NCBI GenBank assembly: GCA_016717305.1
Contig: JADKFY010000022.1
Coordinates: forward strand, 1 to 54,814
Direction: 5' to 3'
DNA length: 54,814 nt
DNA from: Flavobacteriales bacterium
GTDB lineage: Bacteria > Bacteroidota > Bacteroidia > Flavobacteriales_F > PHOS-HE28
Shown here piece by piece: positions 26,509-35,577 of this stretch (position 1 is the stretch's first letter; every line of letters starts with the position of its first letter). Both the position numbers and the translations under genes were made by a program. The notes beneath the pieces were generated by a model that was given only the letters and a program-made list of their open reading frames with translations, was not told the DNA's origin and did no database searches.

Positions 26509-27251
26509 AGTGGTATGCCTAACAGTCCGTGGTAATGCACGCCTACTTCATGCGTATTCCCAACCTTCACTACCGTTCCATTCTCCATGCACGCTGCGCG
26601 ATCACAGATCCGCTGTATCTCACCCAACATGTGCGAAACGAAAACGATCGTACAGCCCCGTGCCTTCAACTCCTCGATACGCCGATAGCATTGTTGCTGG
26701 AACGCTACATCGCCTACGGCCAATACCTCGTCGATCAATAGGACATCGGGATCGGTGGCGGTTGCAATGGCGAATCCCAAACGCGCCATCATGCCCGTGG
26801 AATAGCGTTTCACTTGCATCTCCAGATCGTCCTCGGACAACCCGGAGAAACTTCGGATGTACGACCTGACGCCTTCCCCATCGAAACGCTGATGGCCCAT
26901 CAACATCCGGCACAATCGCACGTTCTCCCAGCCACTCATCTCAGGTTCCAGGCCCACGCCCAATGCCAACATGGGCGCCACATGTCCATTGATCCGCACA
27001 TGACCCTTTGTGGGTTCCACGATGCCTGCCAACAACCGTAGCAAGGTGCTCTTCCCCGAACCATTCCGCCCGACGATCCCGAAACATTCGCCCCCATTGA
27101 TCCGAAGATCGATGTCGTGCAGGATATGCTTCCGCTCCAGCAACCGCTTCGAACCGAAGGAGGTGAGGTACGACTTGATCGATCGCATTCCGTGCCGCTG
27201 GACCAAGTAGTCCACATGCACATTCCGCAATTCGATCATGGTCCCGCTCAT
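26505..27251 (-). CDS. ABC transporter ATP-binding protein for polysaccharide export (Wzt/KpsT/TagH type)
   Basis: The 248-residue ATPase carries Walker A GRNGSGKST, the signature YSTGMMARLGF and Walker B VLLIDEVLAVGD followed by the H-loop SHM. The sequence GRNGSGKSTLLRLLAGIVEP and the AVGD box are typical of polysaccharide or teichoic acid exporters. Start 27251 follows the permease stop by two bases; ATG 27239 (MIELRN) is equally plausible. The C-terminus is short, so there is no carbohydrate-binding Wzt-C domain for chain-end recognition. It forms an exporter with the permease upstream. Order permease, ATPase, glycosyltransferase suggests assembly and export of one glycan. Confidence 0.92.
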   Translation of the reverse strand: MSGTMIELRNVHVDYLVQRHGMRSIKSYLTSFGSKRLLERKHILHDIDLRINGGECFGIVGRNGSGKSTLLRLLAGIVEPTKGHVRINGHVAPMLALGVGLEPEMSGWENVRLCRMLMGHQRFDGEGVRSYIRSFSGLSEDDLEMQVKRYSTGMMARLGFAIATATDPDVLLIDEVLAVGDVAFQQQCYRRIEELKARGCTIVFVSHMLGEIQRICDRAACMENGTVVKVGNTHEVGVHYHGLLGIPL

Positions 27252-27253
27252 GC

Positions 27254-28062
27254 TCAATAGTTCGCAATAAAACCGGGACGCAGAACCTTGAACAAGTAAC
27301 CACCGATCACGATGGAGAGAAAGGCCATGGCAATGATCACGTACCACGTTTCGGCGGTTGGCACCAGCCCGTCGTACAGCACGGTCCGGAATGCATTGAT
27401 GTAGTGGTAAAGTGGATTTACTTCCGTGATCCAGCGCATCCGCTCAGGGATCAGGTCCGACGGATAGGCGATCGGTGTGATGTAGAAGAACGCAGGCAGC
27501 AGGGCGTTCCAAAGCAATCCGATATCGCGGAAATAGACGTTCAAAGCGGCCAGGGCAAGGGAAACGCCCATGATGAACCCGGCGAAGCAAAGGACGATCG
27601 GGAGCACGAGGAGGTCTGAAATGTGCGGCAACCTTCCGAAGAAATGAAGGATGATCGCGAAGGGAATGAACGACATGAACAAGTTGAACAGGCCCGCCAT
27701 CAACTGCGAAACCGGGAAGACCAACGGCGGCACGGCCAACGAGCGTAGCACCGCGGAATTCTCGATCAGTGACCCCATGATGTGTGCACTCGTGGTGGAA
27801 AAGAAGGTCCAAAAGATCAGCCCGCTCAAAGCGAAGACCGGATAGTTCTGGATCTGGGGAAAGGCTTCGCTGAAGATCAGCAGGAAGATCATAAGAAATA
27901 GCAAGGGGTTCAACAAGGTCCAAAAGAAACCGAGAAAAGAGCTTTTGTACGCAGCCGAACGTTGCGCCAAGCCACGGCACGAAGCATGGGCCAGTGCGAA
28001 CGGTTAAGACGCAACTGCGGCCTGGACCCGACTCCTTCAGCTATCTCTACGGGAACACTCAC
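27254..28062 (-). CDS. ABC-2 polysaccharide exporter permease with N-terminal frame break
   Basis: A frame from the TTG at 27970 gives only 238 residues and lacks the amphipathic N-terminal helix of this family. Upstream, another frame encodes that segment: from GTG 28062 through PMLRAVAWRNVRLR, followed after about 27950 by YKSSFLGFFWTLLNP in the main frame. Adding one base at the GCGTAC site (27947-27952) joins them to 269 residues, the normal length. Six membrane segments follow (for example PLLFLMIFLLIF, LIFWTFFSTTSAHIM, FRDIGLLWNALLPAFFYITPI). The protein moves a finished lipid-linked glycan across the inner membrane with the ATPase downstream. Whether the break is real or an assembly error cannot be told from sequence alone. 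Confidence 0.85.
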
Positions 28063-28066
28063 CGCG

Positions 28067-28074
28067 CCAAGTTA
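28067..28074 (-). promoter_or_regulatory. possible -7 element (TAACTTGG) for the exporter operon
   Basis: TAACTTGG on the minus strand matches TAnnTTTG except for one base and ends 4 nt before the GTG start at 28062. It mirrors the same motif on the other strand at 28096. No good -33 box is seen. Confidence 0.25.
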
Positions 28075-28095
28075 GAGCGCATCTGCACGACCCGC

Positions 28096-28103
28096 TAACT
28101 TGG
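28096..28103 (+). promoter_or_regulatory. possible -7 element (TAACTTGG) for the GT4 operon
   Basis: TAACTTGG ends 6 nt before ATG 28110 and is the plus-strand twin of the motif at 28067-28074. The 47-bp gap between the two divergent genes would hold both promoters. Confidence 0.25.
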
Positions 28104-28109
28104 CAACCC

Positions 28110-29147
28110 ATGGGCTTGGTTGTGAACGGCCGTTTCCTTGCGCGTCCCATTACGGGAGTGGAACGCTACGGCCGGATGATACTGGAGGTGATCGCCCGCG
28201 AATGGCCCAACGCCCGAGTGATCGTTCCACGATCGGCACCAGCAGATGTGGCTGCTTTCGGTTTGGAACTGGTCCGGACCAATGGCATCGGAGGCCATGC
28301 TTGGGAACAGCTGATCCTACCACGATACATAGGCACGAACGACATTCTTCTTTCACCAGCCAATACCGGGCCTTTGCGCGTTCGGCAGCACGCGGTGGTC
28401 GTCCACGATCTTGCGGTGGTGCATCACCCGGAGTGGTTCGATCGGCGCTTCGCGGCCTGGTACAACTTCCTTCTTCCTCGCTTGGTCCGAAGAGCTACCA
28501 AGGTGATCACGGTCTCAGCGCGCTCGGCCGCAGATATTCGTCAGACCTACGCATTGAAGGATGGACACGTAGCGGTTGTTCCACCATTTATCGCAACTGG
28601 AACTTGGGGCAATGTGGATCCCGGGATCGGATCGCCTTACTGCTTGGTCGTTGGCAGCTTTGATCCACGGAAGGGAATGGACCGAGCATTTGAATGGTAC
28701 CGATCCCTCAATGCCCCCCCCTTCAAGCTGGTCTGTGTGGGCCGCGCTATCAATTCATTCGCGCAAATTGACGTTCCGGAATTGGACGGAATGATCCTCT
28801 TGAATGATGTGGATGATGACCGACTGGCAGCCTTGTACAAGGGTGCTATCGCACTATACCAACCTTCGAGGTTCGAGGGATTCGGACTACCCATTCTCGA
28901 GGCCATGCACCACGGATGCCCTGTGGTCGCAAGTGACTTGCTGGTCTTTCGGGAACTGTTCGAGGATAACATCCTGTATGCGGAGATCGGCGGAACGCCG
29001 TCCATGGTGGATGCGATGTATCGGGTCTCGAACGGAACCGAACGCGAACAGATCATCCAAAGAGCAGCGCGACACGCCGCGACCTATTCGCTGGAACGCA
29101 CCACCAAAGCCCTGCACGCCGCACTAGACCCCATGTTGAACACCTGA
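28110..29147 (+). CDS. glycosyltransferase family 4 (GT-B fold)
   Basis: The 345-residue enzyme has the GT-B opening VNGRFLARPITGVERYG, the linker motif VVHDLAVVHHPEWF, and the nucleotide-sugar pocket SRFEGFGLPILEAMHHGCPV with its E-x7-E pattern. This architecture belongs to retaining GT4 transferases such as mannosyl- or rhamnosyltransferases. The gene opens a plus-strand glycan operon, divergent from the ABC exporter, and its stop overlaps the next GT4 start by one base. It probably adds one sugar to the lipid-linked glycan at the cytoplasmic face. The sugar donor is unknown. Confidence 0.9.
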   Translation: MGLVVNGRFLARPITGVERYGRMILEVIAREWPNARVIVPRSAPADVAAFGLELVRTNGIGGHAWEQLILPRYIGTNDILLSPANTGPLRVRQHAVVVHDLAVVHHPEWFDRRFAAWYNFLLPRLVRRATKVITVSARSAADIRQTYALKDGHVAVVPPFIATGTWGNVDPGIGSPYCLVVGSFDPRKGMDRAFEWYRSLNAPPFKLVCVGRAINSFAQIDVPELDGMILLNDVDDDRLAALYKGAIALYQPSRFEGFGLPILEAMHHGCPVVASDLLVFRELFEDNILYAEIGGTPSMVDAMYRVSNGTEREQIIQRAARHAATYSLERTTKALHAALDPMLNT

Positions 29148-30262
29148 TGCGGATCGCATTCGTACACGATTGGTTGGTGGTCAGCGGTGGTGCCGAGAAG
29201 GTGACGCGCGAGATATTGCAGTGCTATGATGCGGATGTTTTCGCGTTGGTCGACTTCTTGGACAACAACGATCGGGCATTCATCCTACAGGGGAAAAAGG
29301 CCAAGACCACCTTCATCCAGCAACTGCCATTCGCACGGCATCACTTCCGCAATTACTTACCGTTGTTCCCTGCGGCCATTGAACGTCTGGATCTCTCCAA
29401 TTATGACCTCATCCTTTCTGCCTCTTACGCCGTAGCGAAGGGCGTGTGCACTAGGCCGGACCAAGTGCATGTGTGCTACGTACACACACCCATGCGCTAT
29501 GCGTGGGTGAACGAGGCAGGTTACTTGAAGGACCATGGGCTCGTTCGCGGACCAAGATCATTTCTCGTGCGAAAGACCTTGGAGTACCTGCGGGAATGGG
29601 ACCTAAAAAGCAATGCATCCATTGATCGGTTCATTGCAAACAGTGCGAACGTGGCCAAGCGTGTGAAGGACATCTACCACCGCGATCCGGATGTTCTCCT
29701 TCCACCAGTGGACACCGACCTTTTCACCTTAGGCACCGGCCCGCGCACTCATTACATCGCGGCCAATCGGATGGTGCCGTATAAAAGCGTGGACCGGATC
29801 ATCGAAGCATTCCGCCATTGCCCAAAACGGAATTTGATCATCTGCGGCGATGGACCTGAACGGGCGAAATGGGAAGCCAATGCTCCGGACAATGTTCGCT
29901 TTCTCGGCCACTTGGATCAAGCGGAATTCATCGGTCTGCTACAAAACGCTAAAGCCCTGATCACCGCTGCGGATGAGGACCTTGGTCTTACGCCCTTGGA
30001 AGCGCAGGCCTGTGGTACCCCTTCCATCGCACTGCGGAAAGGTGGCTACTTGGAAACGATCACCGAAGGTGTGAACGGCCTATTCTTCGACAGTGATGAT
30101 CCAGCGGATATCGTTGAAGCGATGGGCCGGTTCGAGGCACATGGCGTAACGCTCGGTCCTGCTGATCTTCGTGCGGGCATGATGGACTATTCAAGTCAGA
30201 ATTTTCGCGAGCGTTTCAAACAATTGGTTCTAGCGACCCTAAAAGCGAAGTATGCTCGTTGA
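29147..30262 (+). CDS. glycosyltransferase family 4 (GT-B fold)
   Basis: This 371-residue transferase begins MRIAFVHDWLVVSGGAEKV, typical of GT4 enzymes of the mannosyltransferase group. It contains CYVHTPMRYAW and a donor-site block EDLGLTPLEAQACGTPSIAL with E-x7-E. The N-terminal domain ends near residue 190 and the donor-binding domain follows (AANRMVPYKSVDRIIEAF). Its ATG shares one base with the stop of the preceding GT4, showing tight coupling. It likely extends the same glycan. The exact linkage is unknown. Confidence 0.9.
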   Translation: MRIAFVHDWLVVSGGAEKVTREILQCYDADVFALVDFLDNNDRAFILQGKKAKTTFIQQLPFARHHFRNYLPLFPAAIERLDLSNYDLILSASYAVAKGVCTRPDQVHVCYVHTPMRYAWVNEAGYLKDHGLVRGPRSFLVRKTLEYLREWDLKSNASIDRFIANSANVAKRVKDIYHRDPDVLLPPVDTDLFTLGTGPRTHYIAANRMVPYKSVDRIIEAFRHCPKRNLIICGDGPERAKWEANAPDNVRFLGHLDQAEFIGLLQNAKALITAADEDLGLTPLEAQACGTPSIALRKGGYLETITEGVNGLFFDSDDPADIVEAMGRFEAHGVTLGPADLRAGMMDYSSQNFRERFKQLVLATLKAKYAR

Positions 30263-31535
30263 ATCAGGCACCAACATGAACAGGCTGTTCCGGTACGGCA
30301 CGCTCGCGCTTGCTGGGATCCCGATCCTGGGAATGCGGACCATGGTGTTCGTGATCGCCTCCTGGTTCGTGATCGCTATTGCCATGCTACTATTGAGGGA
30401 AGCAAAACAAGCTTGGAACTGGAAGGAGACCTTGATCCTTAGCTGCCCGTTCTTGCTCATGCTCATGGACAGCGCGCGTGCCTCTGATTGGATCAGCGCG
30501 TGGAAACTAGCGGAAACCAGTGCGGCACTATTGATCTTCCCGCTCGGATTCGCTGTGATCGATCGATCCGCGACACAACCCGTGCGGAACGGAATGATGG
30601 AGGTCTTCTCCTGGAGCGCACTGGCCTTAGGGATCGGGGCGAATAGCAGCATGCTGATGAACGCGGAAGTCTGGACCTCGGCAACGGGAACAGCTTTTGC
30701 TTTCAGCCATTTCTACCGGGAAACGTTCGCCTCGGTGACCGGTGTGCATGCTCCCTACGCCGCTTATTGGATCTTTACCGCCGCGCTCTTCCAAGTCCAT
30801 CGTTCGTTGCAGGGTGAACAAATCACTAAATGGCGAATGGTGTTCGCTTTGGTACTTGTCGTTTTCGGATCGGTGATCGGTAGCCGAATGCCGATCATTG
30901 CTTTCGGGATCGCACTCGCCGCCATGCTCCTCTTCCGATTCAACACACGCAAAGCACTTCTTTGGACCTTCTGTACCGTGGTTGCTCTGACACTTCTGAT
31001 CATGGCCTTACCAAGCTCCCGGGCCCGGACCGTGGAAGCCTTCAACACCCTTTTCTCAAAGACCGGTGCAGAGGGCATCAACTCGGTTAGCGTGCGTTCA
31101 CCGATCCTGGATTGCAGCCTTCAATTGTTGGAGGAACATTGGACCATCGGCATGGGACAACCCGCTGTTCAACCTGCGCTGGATGAATGCTACCAAGCAA
31201 AAGGGCAACCCGTTCTCGCCGACGGCAGCTACAGTACGCACAACCAACCGCTGCATTGGTGGATCTCCTTCGGCATCCTAGGCTTGGCGGCCTTTGCACT
31301 TCTGTTCGGCTATTCGCTGTTCACGGCCTTTCACCAACGCGATGCGATCCACTTCTCCTTCGTGCTGTTCATCTTGATCTGTTGCTTCACGGAGAATGTT
31401 CTAGCACGGCAATGGGGTATGGTGCTTTTCGCGTGTTTCAACAGTTTGTTCTTGGCCGCGCCGATACCAAGAAGCGTGAAAGTTGATGTCACGGCCTACT
31501 TCTCCGAAACCGGAGCTCCGCGAAGCACCCAATAG
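30252..31535 (+). CDS. O-antigen ligase / polymerase family membrane protein
   Basis: The 427-residue polytopic inner-membrane protein has about ten hydrophobic segments. A large periplasmic loop lies near residues 265-330 (SSRARTVEAF, then GMGQPAVQPALDECYQ and STHNQPLHWW). This WaaL/Wzy_C layout, including the histidine in THNQPLHWW, is typical of the O-antigen ligase family. The start overlaps the GT4 stop by 11 bp; ATG 30276 is an alternative. It would join or polymerise the glycan in the periplasm. Its 3' end overlaps the convergent nhaA gene by 40 bp. Ligase versus polymerase cannot be decided. Confidence 0.83.
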   Translation: MLVESGTNMNRLFRYGTLALAGIPILGMRTMVFVIASWFVIAIAMLLLREAKQAWNWKETLILSCPFLLMLMDSARASDWISAWKLAETSAALLIFPLGFAVIDRSATQPVRNGMMEVFSWSALALGIGANSSMLMNAEVWTSATGTAFAFSHFYRETFASVTGVHAPYAAYWIFTAALFQVHRSLQGEQITKWRMVFALVLVVFGSVIGSRMPIIAFGIALAAMLLFRFNTRKALLWTFCTVVALTLLIMALPSSRARTVEAFNTLFSKTGAEGINSVSVRSPILDCSLQLLEEHWTIGMGQPAVQPALDECYQAKGQPVLADGSYSTHNQPLHWWISFGILGLAAFALLFGYSLFTAFHQRDAIHFSFVLFILICCFTENVLARQWGMVLFACFNSLFLAAPIPRSVKVDVTAYFSETGAPRSTQ

Positions 31536-32812
31536 CCCAAGGCACCTGCTACGATAGAAGCAATGAGGATCCCGAGCTTGGCCTCTTGCCGAAGATCTTG
31601 GTCGGTGAATGCCAATTCATTAATGAAGAGCGACATGGTAAAGCCGATGCCCGCCAATAGAGCTGCACCGATCATATGCCTCCACGTTACCGATGGACCC
31701 AGCCGAGCCCAGCCAAGTTTCACGAACAACCAACTGACACCAAGGATACCAAGTGGCTTCCCCAACAACAGCCCAAGCCCGACACCTATAGTAACCGAAC
31801 CCGATAGTGCACCACCAAGGTCCGTAGGCAACTCCACCCCCGCATTCGCCAAGGCAAAAAGTGGGAGCACGATGTACATCACGATCGGTTGAAGCCTGTG
31901 CTCCAGGCGTTGCAATGGGGTTTCAGCATTCTCACTTGCCCGGTCGATCTTTTCGATCGTATCCAATTGATCCGCTGTTAGCGTGGGCTGGTTGTTCGGC
32001 TTCAATAGTGCGAACTCCGTTATGTACTTGGTGATCTTCGTGATGTACGTGCGTTCATCCAACTTGGTGACCGCCGGAATGGCCAATGCTGCCAGCACAC
32101 CAGCGACCGTAGCGTGGATCCCGCTCAGCAAAAAGGCGGTCCACATACCTCCGATGCCGATCACCGCATAATACCACGGACTACGCACGCCCAACAGATT
32201 TCCAAAGACCAGTAACAGAAGGAATGCCGCACCGATCCCGACATTCCAAAGACTGATGTCCGAAGTGTAGAAAAGCGCGATCACGAGAACAGCCCCAAGG
32301 TCATCGGCAATGGCCAAGGTTGTAATGAACACTTTCAACGCAAGTGGAGCCTTGTTTCCCAACAATGCCAACAAGCCCACCGCGAAAGCAATATCCGTTG
32401 CCATCGGAATACCCCATCCATCCTGGGTTGGGCCTGATGGGTTCAGACCCAAGAAGATCAGTGCGGGCACGACCATTCCGCCTAAACCTGCTGCAACTGG
32501 GAGGATCGCATCCTTCGGGTTCGCCAATTCACCACCCACGATCTCACGCTTCAATTCAAGACCAACGAGGAAAAAGAACATGGCCATCAAGCCATCGTTG
32601 ATCCAGTGGTGAAGGTTCCGCTCAAGCACCCATGTATCGAACCGGATAGCCACTGTGTGCTCCCATAAATGATGATAGCTCTCCTTCCAAGGCGAATTGG
32701 CCCAGATCATGGCTACCACGGCAACCAAGAAAAGCACCACTCCCGCGTTGGATTGGTTTCGAATAAGATCAGTGAACGGTTTTCGGAACCGATCGATAGG
32801 GGCTCGCTGCAT
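31496..32812 (-). CDS. nhaA: Na+/H+ antiporter NhaA
   Basis: The 438-residue inner-membrane antiporter exchanges external H+ for cytoplasmic Na+. Family motifs are clear: NDGLMAMFFFLVGLELKRE, ATDIAFAVGLL with Asp140, and the paired AIADD (Asp170 and Asp171), which correspond to the ion-binding aspartates. The C-terminal TM11-12 part reads GIGFTMSLFINELAF. There is an approximately 30-residue hydrophilic insertion around 270-300 (TLTADQLDTIEKIDRASEN), often seen in Bacteroidota NhaA. It converges on the O-antigen ligase gene and overlaps its end by 40 bp. No neighbour is functionally linked. Confidence 0.95.
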   Translation of the reverse strand: MQRAPIDRFRKPFTDLIRNQSNAGVVLFLVAVVAMIWANSPWKESYHHLWEHTVAIRFDTWVLERNLHHWINDGLMAMFFFLVGLELKREIVGGELANPKDAILPVAAGLGGMVVPALIFLGLNPSGPTQDGWGIPMATDIAFAVGLLALLGNKAPLALKVFITTLAIADDLGAVLVIALFYTSDISLWNVGIGAAFLLLLVFGNLLGVRSPWYYAVIGIGGMWTAFLLSGIHATVAGVLAALAIPAVTKLDERTYITKITKYITEFALLKPNNQPTLTADQLDTIEKIDRASENAETPLQRLEHRLQPIVMYIVLPLFALANAGVELPTDLGGALSGSVTIGVGLGLLLGKPLGILGVSWLFVKLGWARLGPSVTWRHMIGAALLAGIGFTMSLFINELAFTDQDLRQEAKLGILIASIVAGALGYWVLRGAPVSEK

Positions 32813-32919
32813 ACGCGGTGAAATTAACCCTGCCCTTGTAGATGATGTTAGTTAAGGATCGTTCATTCGTATGCTCCAACCACGATGCGCACATGCGTCT
32901 CGCGGTCCCGACCGAACGA

Positions 32920-33816
32920 TCAATGCCTCTCAAACTCTACAGGCCCACTTTTGGTCCCAAATACCGGTTCCAATCGATAGCCTTTGGCTCGTAGGCCTTC
33001 GATCAGCCCAACCGGAGAAGGAAGGTGGGCGGCACCGATAAGGAAGAAGGCGCTCTTCTCAACCGTCATCAAGCTGTCCATACGGTGGACCATTCGTGTA
33101 TTCCGCTGGGTGAGGAGTGCCTGCTCCATGGACTTCGACATGCCGCTTTTCTCGGCAGTGGCCAACAATTTCTCCAAGTCCTGTGCGGCGTAAGCATCGA
33201 GCATGGCATCCATTTCTCCCGGGCTTCCGTCATGCTCAACATGGTCCAAGAGCATGCTTGCTTGTTCCTTCAAGGAAATCGCATCCAGCGCCTCCATCTG
33301 TTCGGCAACAGTCTCCAAGCCGAGGGTCCGCTGTCCGTTCGCCTGGGCCGTACTCATCAAGTATTGGTCGAGGACCTCGGGGTGGTCATTGCCCATTTCT
33401 GTTTCCGCCAACATGGCCAATACAAAGAAGGGTTTCGTCCCGTACGTAATTGCCGCCGCCGCTCCCAACTGTTCGGTCAAGAAAGCACTGACCAGCTCCC
33501 ACTGCTTCTTCGTGTACAGGTCTTCCAGTGTCTTTCCGTCCCCCATACGGATCCTGGCGAGCATCTGGAACATGTCCGGACCCGCTTTGTCAAGGTCCAA
33601 TTCCCCTACCACTACAGCGCAACTTGCCATGGCAGGTAAGGTGGCTTCACCGAACTGGAAGGCACGGTCATCTTTGCTGTGCACAGTTCCGAAGAGATAA
33701 CTGGTGTCCACTCTTTCGTGGACCGGAACTATTCGCCATAACAGGCTGTTTTCCAATGACTGACCCCAAGTGAAGGAGGCCATTAACAGAAAACATACCG
33801 CCACCATCCCGCGCAT
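32920..33816 (-). CDS. TraB/GumN family secreted protein
   Basis: ATG 33816 gives 298 residues with a signal peptide (RGMVAVCFLLMASFTWGQ); ATG 33864 is a longer option. Family motifs are at both ends: SYLFGTVHSKDDRAF near the N-terminus and SAFFLIGAAHLPSPVGLIEGLRAKGY near the C-terminus, each with the conserved GxxH. TraB/GumN proteins share a fold with possible metal-dependent peptidase activity. The name GumN comes from the xanthan cluster, but no role in polysaccharide synthesis has been shown. Nearby polysaccharide genes therefore give only weak support for a glycan role. Confidence 0.85.
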   Translation of the reverse strand: MRGMVAVCFLLMASFTWGQSLENSLLWRIVPVHERVDTSYLFGTVHSKDDRAFQFGEATLPAMASCAVVVGELDLDKAGPDMFQMLARIRMGDGKTLEDLYTKKQWELVSAFLTEQLGAAAAITYGTKPFFVLAMLAETEMGNDHPEVLDQYLMSTAQANGQRTLGLETVAEQMEALDAISLKEQASMLLDHVEHDGSPGEMDAMLDAYAAQDLEKLLATAEKSGMSKSMEQALLTQRNTRMVHRMDSLMTVEKSAFFLIGAAHLPSPVGLIEGLRAKGYRLEPVFGTKSGPVEFERH

Positions 33817-33857
33817 GGCTCGAATGTAGGTCGTTCTTATGAAAATACGAGTGGGCC

Positions 33858-33965
33858 CTACCAAGCCACGCGGGCCAGCGAGAAGGAGACGATGGCCAGT
33901 ACGGAGAATAGCAACATGCTGAGCCTGATGAGGTTCGAGCGGTCTGCGGGTCGGGTACGTTCCAT
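33858..33965 (-). CDS. possible 35-residue single-helix membrane peptide
   Basis: The ORF encodes a basic N-terminus (MERTRPADRSNLIR) followed by a hydrophobic helix (LSMLLFSVLAIVSFSLARVAW). This charge pattern suits a small membrane protein, and it lies just upstream of the TraB/GumN gene on the same strand, so it could be co-transcribed. It may be a chance ORF. The rest of the 321-bp gap 33817-34137 shows only a 6-bp GCCGAA/TTCGGC hairpin near 34050 and a CATCTTTG box at 34103-34110. Confidence 0.3.
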   Translation of the reverse strand: MERTRPADRSNLIRLSMLLFSVLAIVSFSLARVAW

Positions 33966-34137
33966 TGTAGAGGTGCTGAAGACTACCCTATTGACGGAAT
34001 GATGCCGAAAGGTTGCTTCCTCTGCCAGGATTATCTTGGTCATGTGCGAATTGCCGAATGAGCTTGGCTTCGGCCATGAACGGTAAGCCCTCGGTCATTC
34101 ACCATCTTTGCCGCGACCACGACCGATCCGTTCCAAG

Positions 34138-35577
34138 ATGCTCTTCAATTCCATCGATTTTGTGGTCTTCCTGCCGATCGTATTCATCCTGTATTGGTGG
34201 GTAGGCGGAAATGATCTGCGCAGAAGGAACCTGATCCTACTGATCGCCAGTTATGTGTTCTATGGATGGTGGGACCCACGTTTTCTAGTCCTCATCGCTT
34301 TCAGCACTCTATTGGACTATTTTGTTGGTGTCCGGTTGGGAAGTACATCCGATGCACGCTCCAGAAAGCACCTCCTTTGGACCAGCCTTGCCGTGAACCT
34401 TGGCTTATTGGGGTACTTCAAGTATTCGAACTTCTTTCTCGAAAGCTTTGTGGATGCCTTCAGCCTGTTCGGTCAACCCTTCAGTATTGAGCGGCTCAAC
34501 ATCATTCTGCCGGTGGGTATCAGTTTCTACACCTTCCAAACTCTGAGCTACAGCATTGATGTGTACAGGAATAAGCTGCAGCCCACCAAAGATCCTGTTG
34601 CCTTCGCAACGTACGTGAGCTTCTTTCCCCAGTTGGTGGCCGGCCCCATAGAGCGCGCTGAAAAATTACTGCCGCAGTTCGCCAGCCTCCGCACGTTCCG
34701 TTATGACATGGCAGTCGATGGCGCACGCCAAATGCTGTGGGGCCTGTTCAAGAAAATGGTCATCGCGGACAATTGTGCGTTTGAAGTGGATCGCATCTTC
34801 GGGCAGTACCACACGCTTGGGGGGGCCACGCTGCTCTTGGGCTCAGTCCTTTTCGCATTCCAGATCTATTGCGACTTTAGTGGGTACAGCGACATTGCCA
34901 TCGGTTGTGCCCGTTTGTTCGGCTTCCAGCTCATGAAGAACTTCGCGTTCCCTTATTTCTCAAGGGATATCGCTGAATTCTGGCGACGCTGGCATATTTC
35001 ACTGAGCACCTGGTTCCGGGATTACCTGTACGTTCCTCTTGGCGGTTCGCGCGGTGGCACCGCAATGAAAGTGCGCAACACGTTCATCATCTTCATCGTG
35101 AGCGGCTTCTGGCATGGTGCAAATTGGACTTTCTTGGCCTGGGGTGCGCTCAATGCCTTCTTTTTCCTTCCCCTCTTGCTCAGTGGCCGGAATCGGACCC
35201 ATTTGGGCACCGTGGCGCATGGTCGGTGGTTGCCCGGTGCGAACGAGCTGGTCCGTATGCTCTTCACGTTCTTTCTTACCTGCGTGGCTTGGGTCTTCTT
35301 CCGGGCCCGCGACATGGACCAAGCATTGGGATACTTGCGAGGCATGTTCACCGGTTCGTACACCGAGATCTCGGCCCCGACCATGCAGAGCCTGCCTTAC
35401 CTGCTCGTCTTCTTTCTGCTACTGGAGTGGGCAGGTAGGGAACATGAGCACGCGTTGGAACGAACCGGCAACCGTTGGCCAAGGCTTTTCCGTTGGTCCT
35501 TGCATATCGGGATCGTTTCATTGATCGGCTTGTTCATGGCCACTGGTGAAACACCATTCATCTATTTCCAATTCTAA
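34138..35577 (+). CDS. MBOAT O-acyltransferase, AlgI-like (pair 2)
   Basis: ATG 34138 (MLFNSIDFVVFLP) was chosen; it is the usual AlgI start, and a longer frame from 34108 adds only basic residues. The 479-residue membrane protein shows SFFPQLVAGPIERAEKLLPQ, QIYCDFSGYSDIAIG, FWRRWHISLSTWFRDYLYVPLGG and catalytic FWHGANWTF. It is a paralogue of the copy at 19610 but clearly diverged, with a longer N-terminal YWWVGGNDLRRRN loop typical of another AlgI subgroup. An SGNH protein overlaps its stop by one base, again forming an acetylation pair. It presumably acetylates a different site or polymer from pair 1. Confidence 0.92.
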   Translation: MLFNSIDFVVFLPIVFILYWWVGGNDLRRRNLILLIASYVFYGWWDPRFLVLIAFSTLLDYFVGVRLGSTSDARSRKHLLWTSLAVNLGLLGYFKYSNFFLESFVDAFSLFGQPFSIERLNIILPVGISFYTFQTLSYSIDVYRNKLQPTKDPVAFATYVSFFPQLVAGPIERAEKLLPQFASLRTFRYDMAVDGARQMLWGLFKKMVIADNCAFEVDRIFGQYHTLGGATLLLGSVLFAFQIYCDFSGYSDIAIGCARLFGFQLMKNFAFPYFSRDIAEFWRRWHISLSTWFRDYLYVPLGGSRGGTAMKVRNTFIIFIVSGFWHGANWTFLAWGALNAFFFLPLLLSGRNRTHLGTVAHGRWLPGANELVRMLFTFFLTCVAWVFFRARDMDQALGYLRGMFTGSYTEISAPTMQSLPYLLVFFLLLEWAGREHEHALERTGNRWPRLFRWSLHIGIVSLIGLFMATGETPFIYFQF

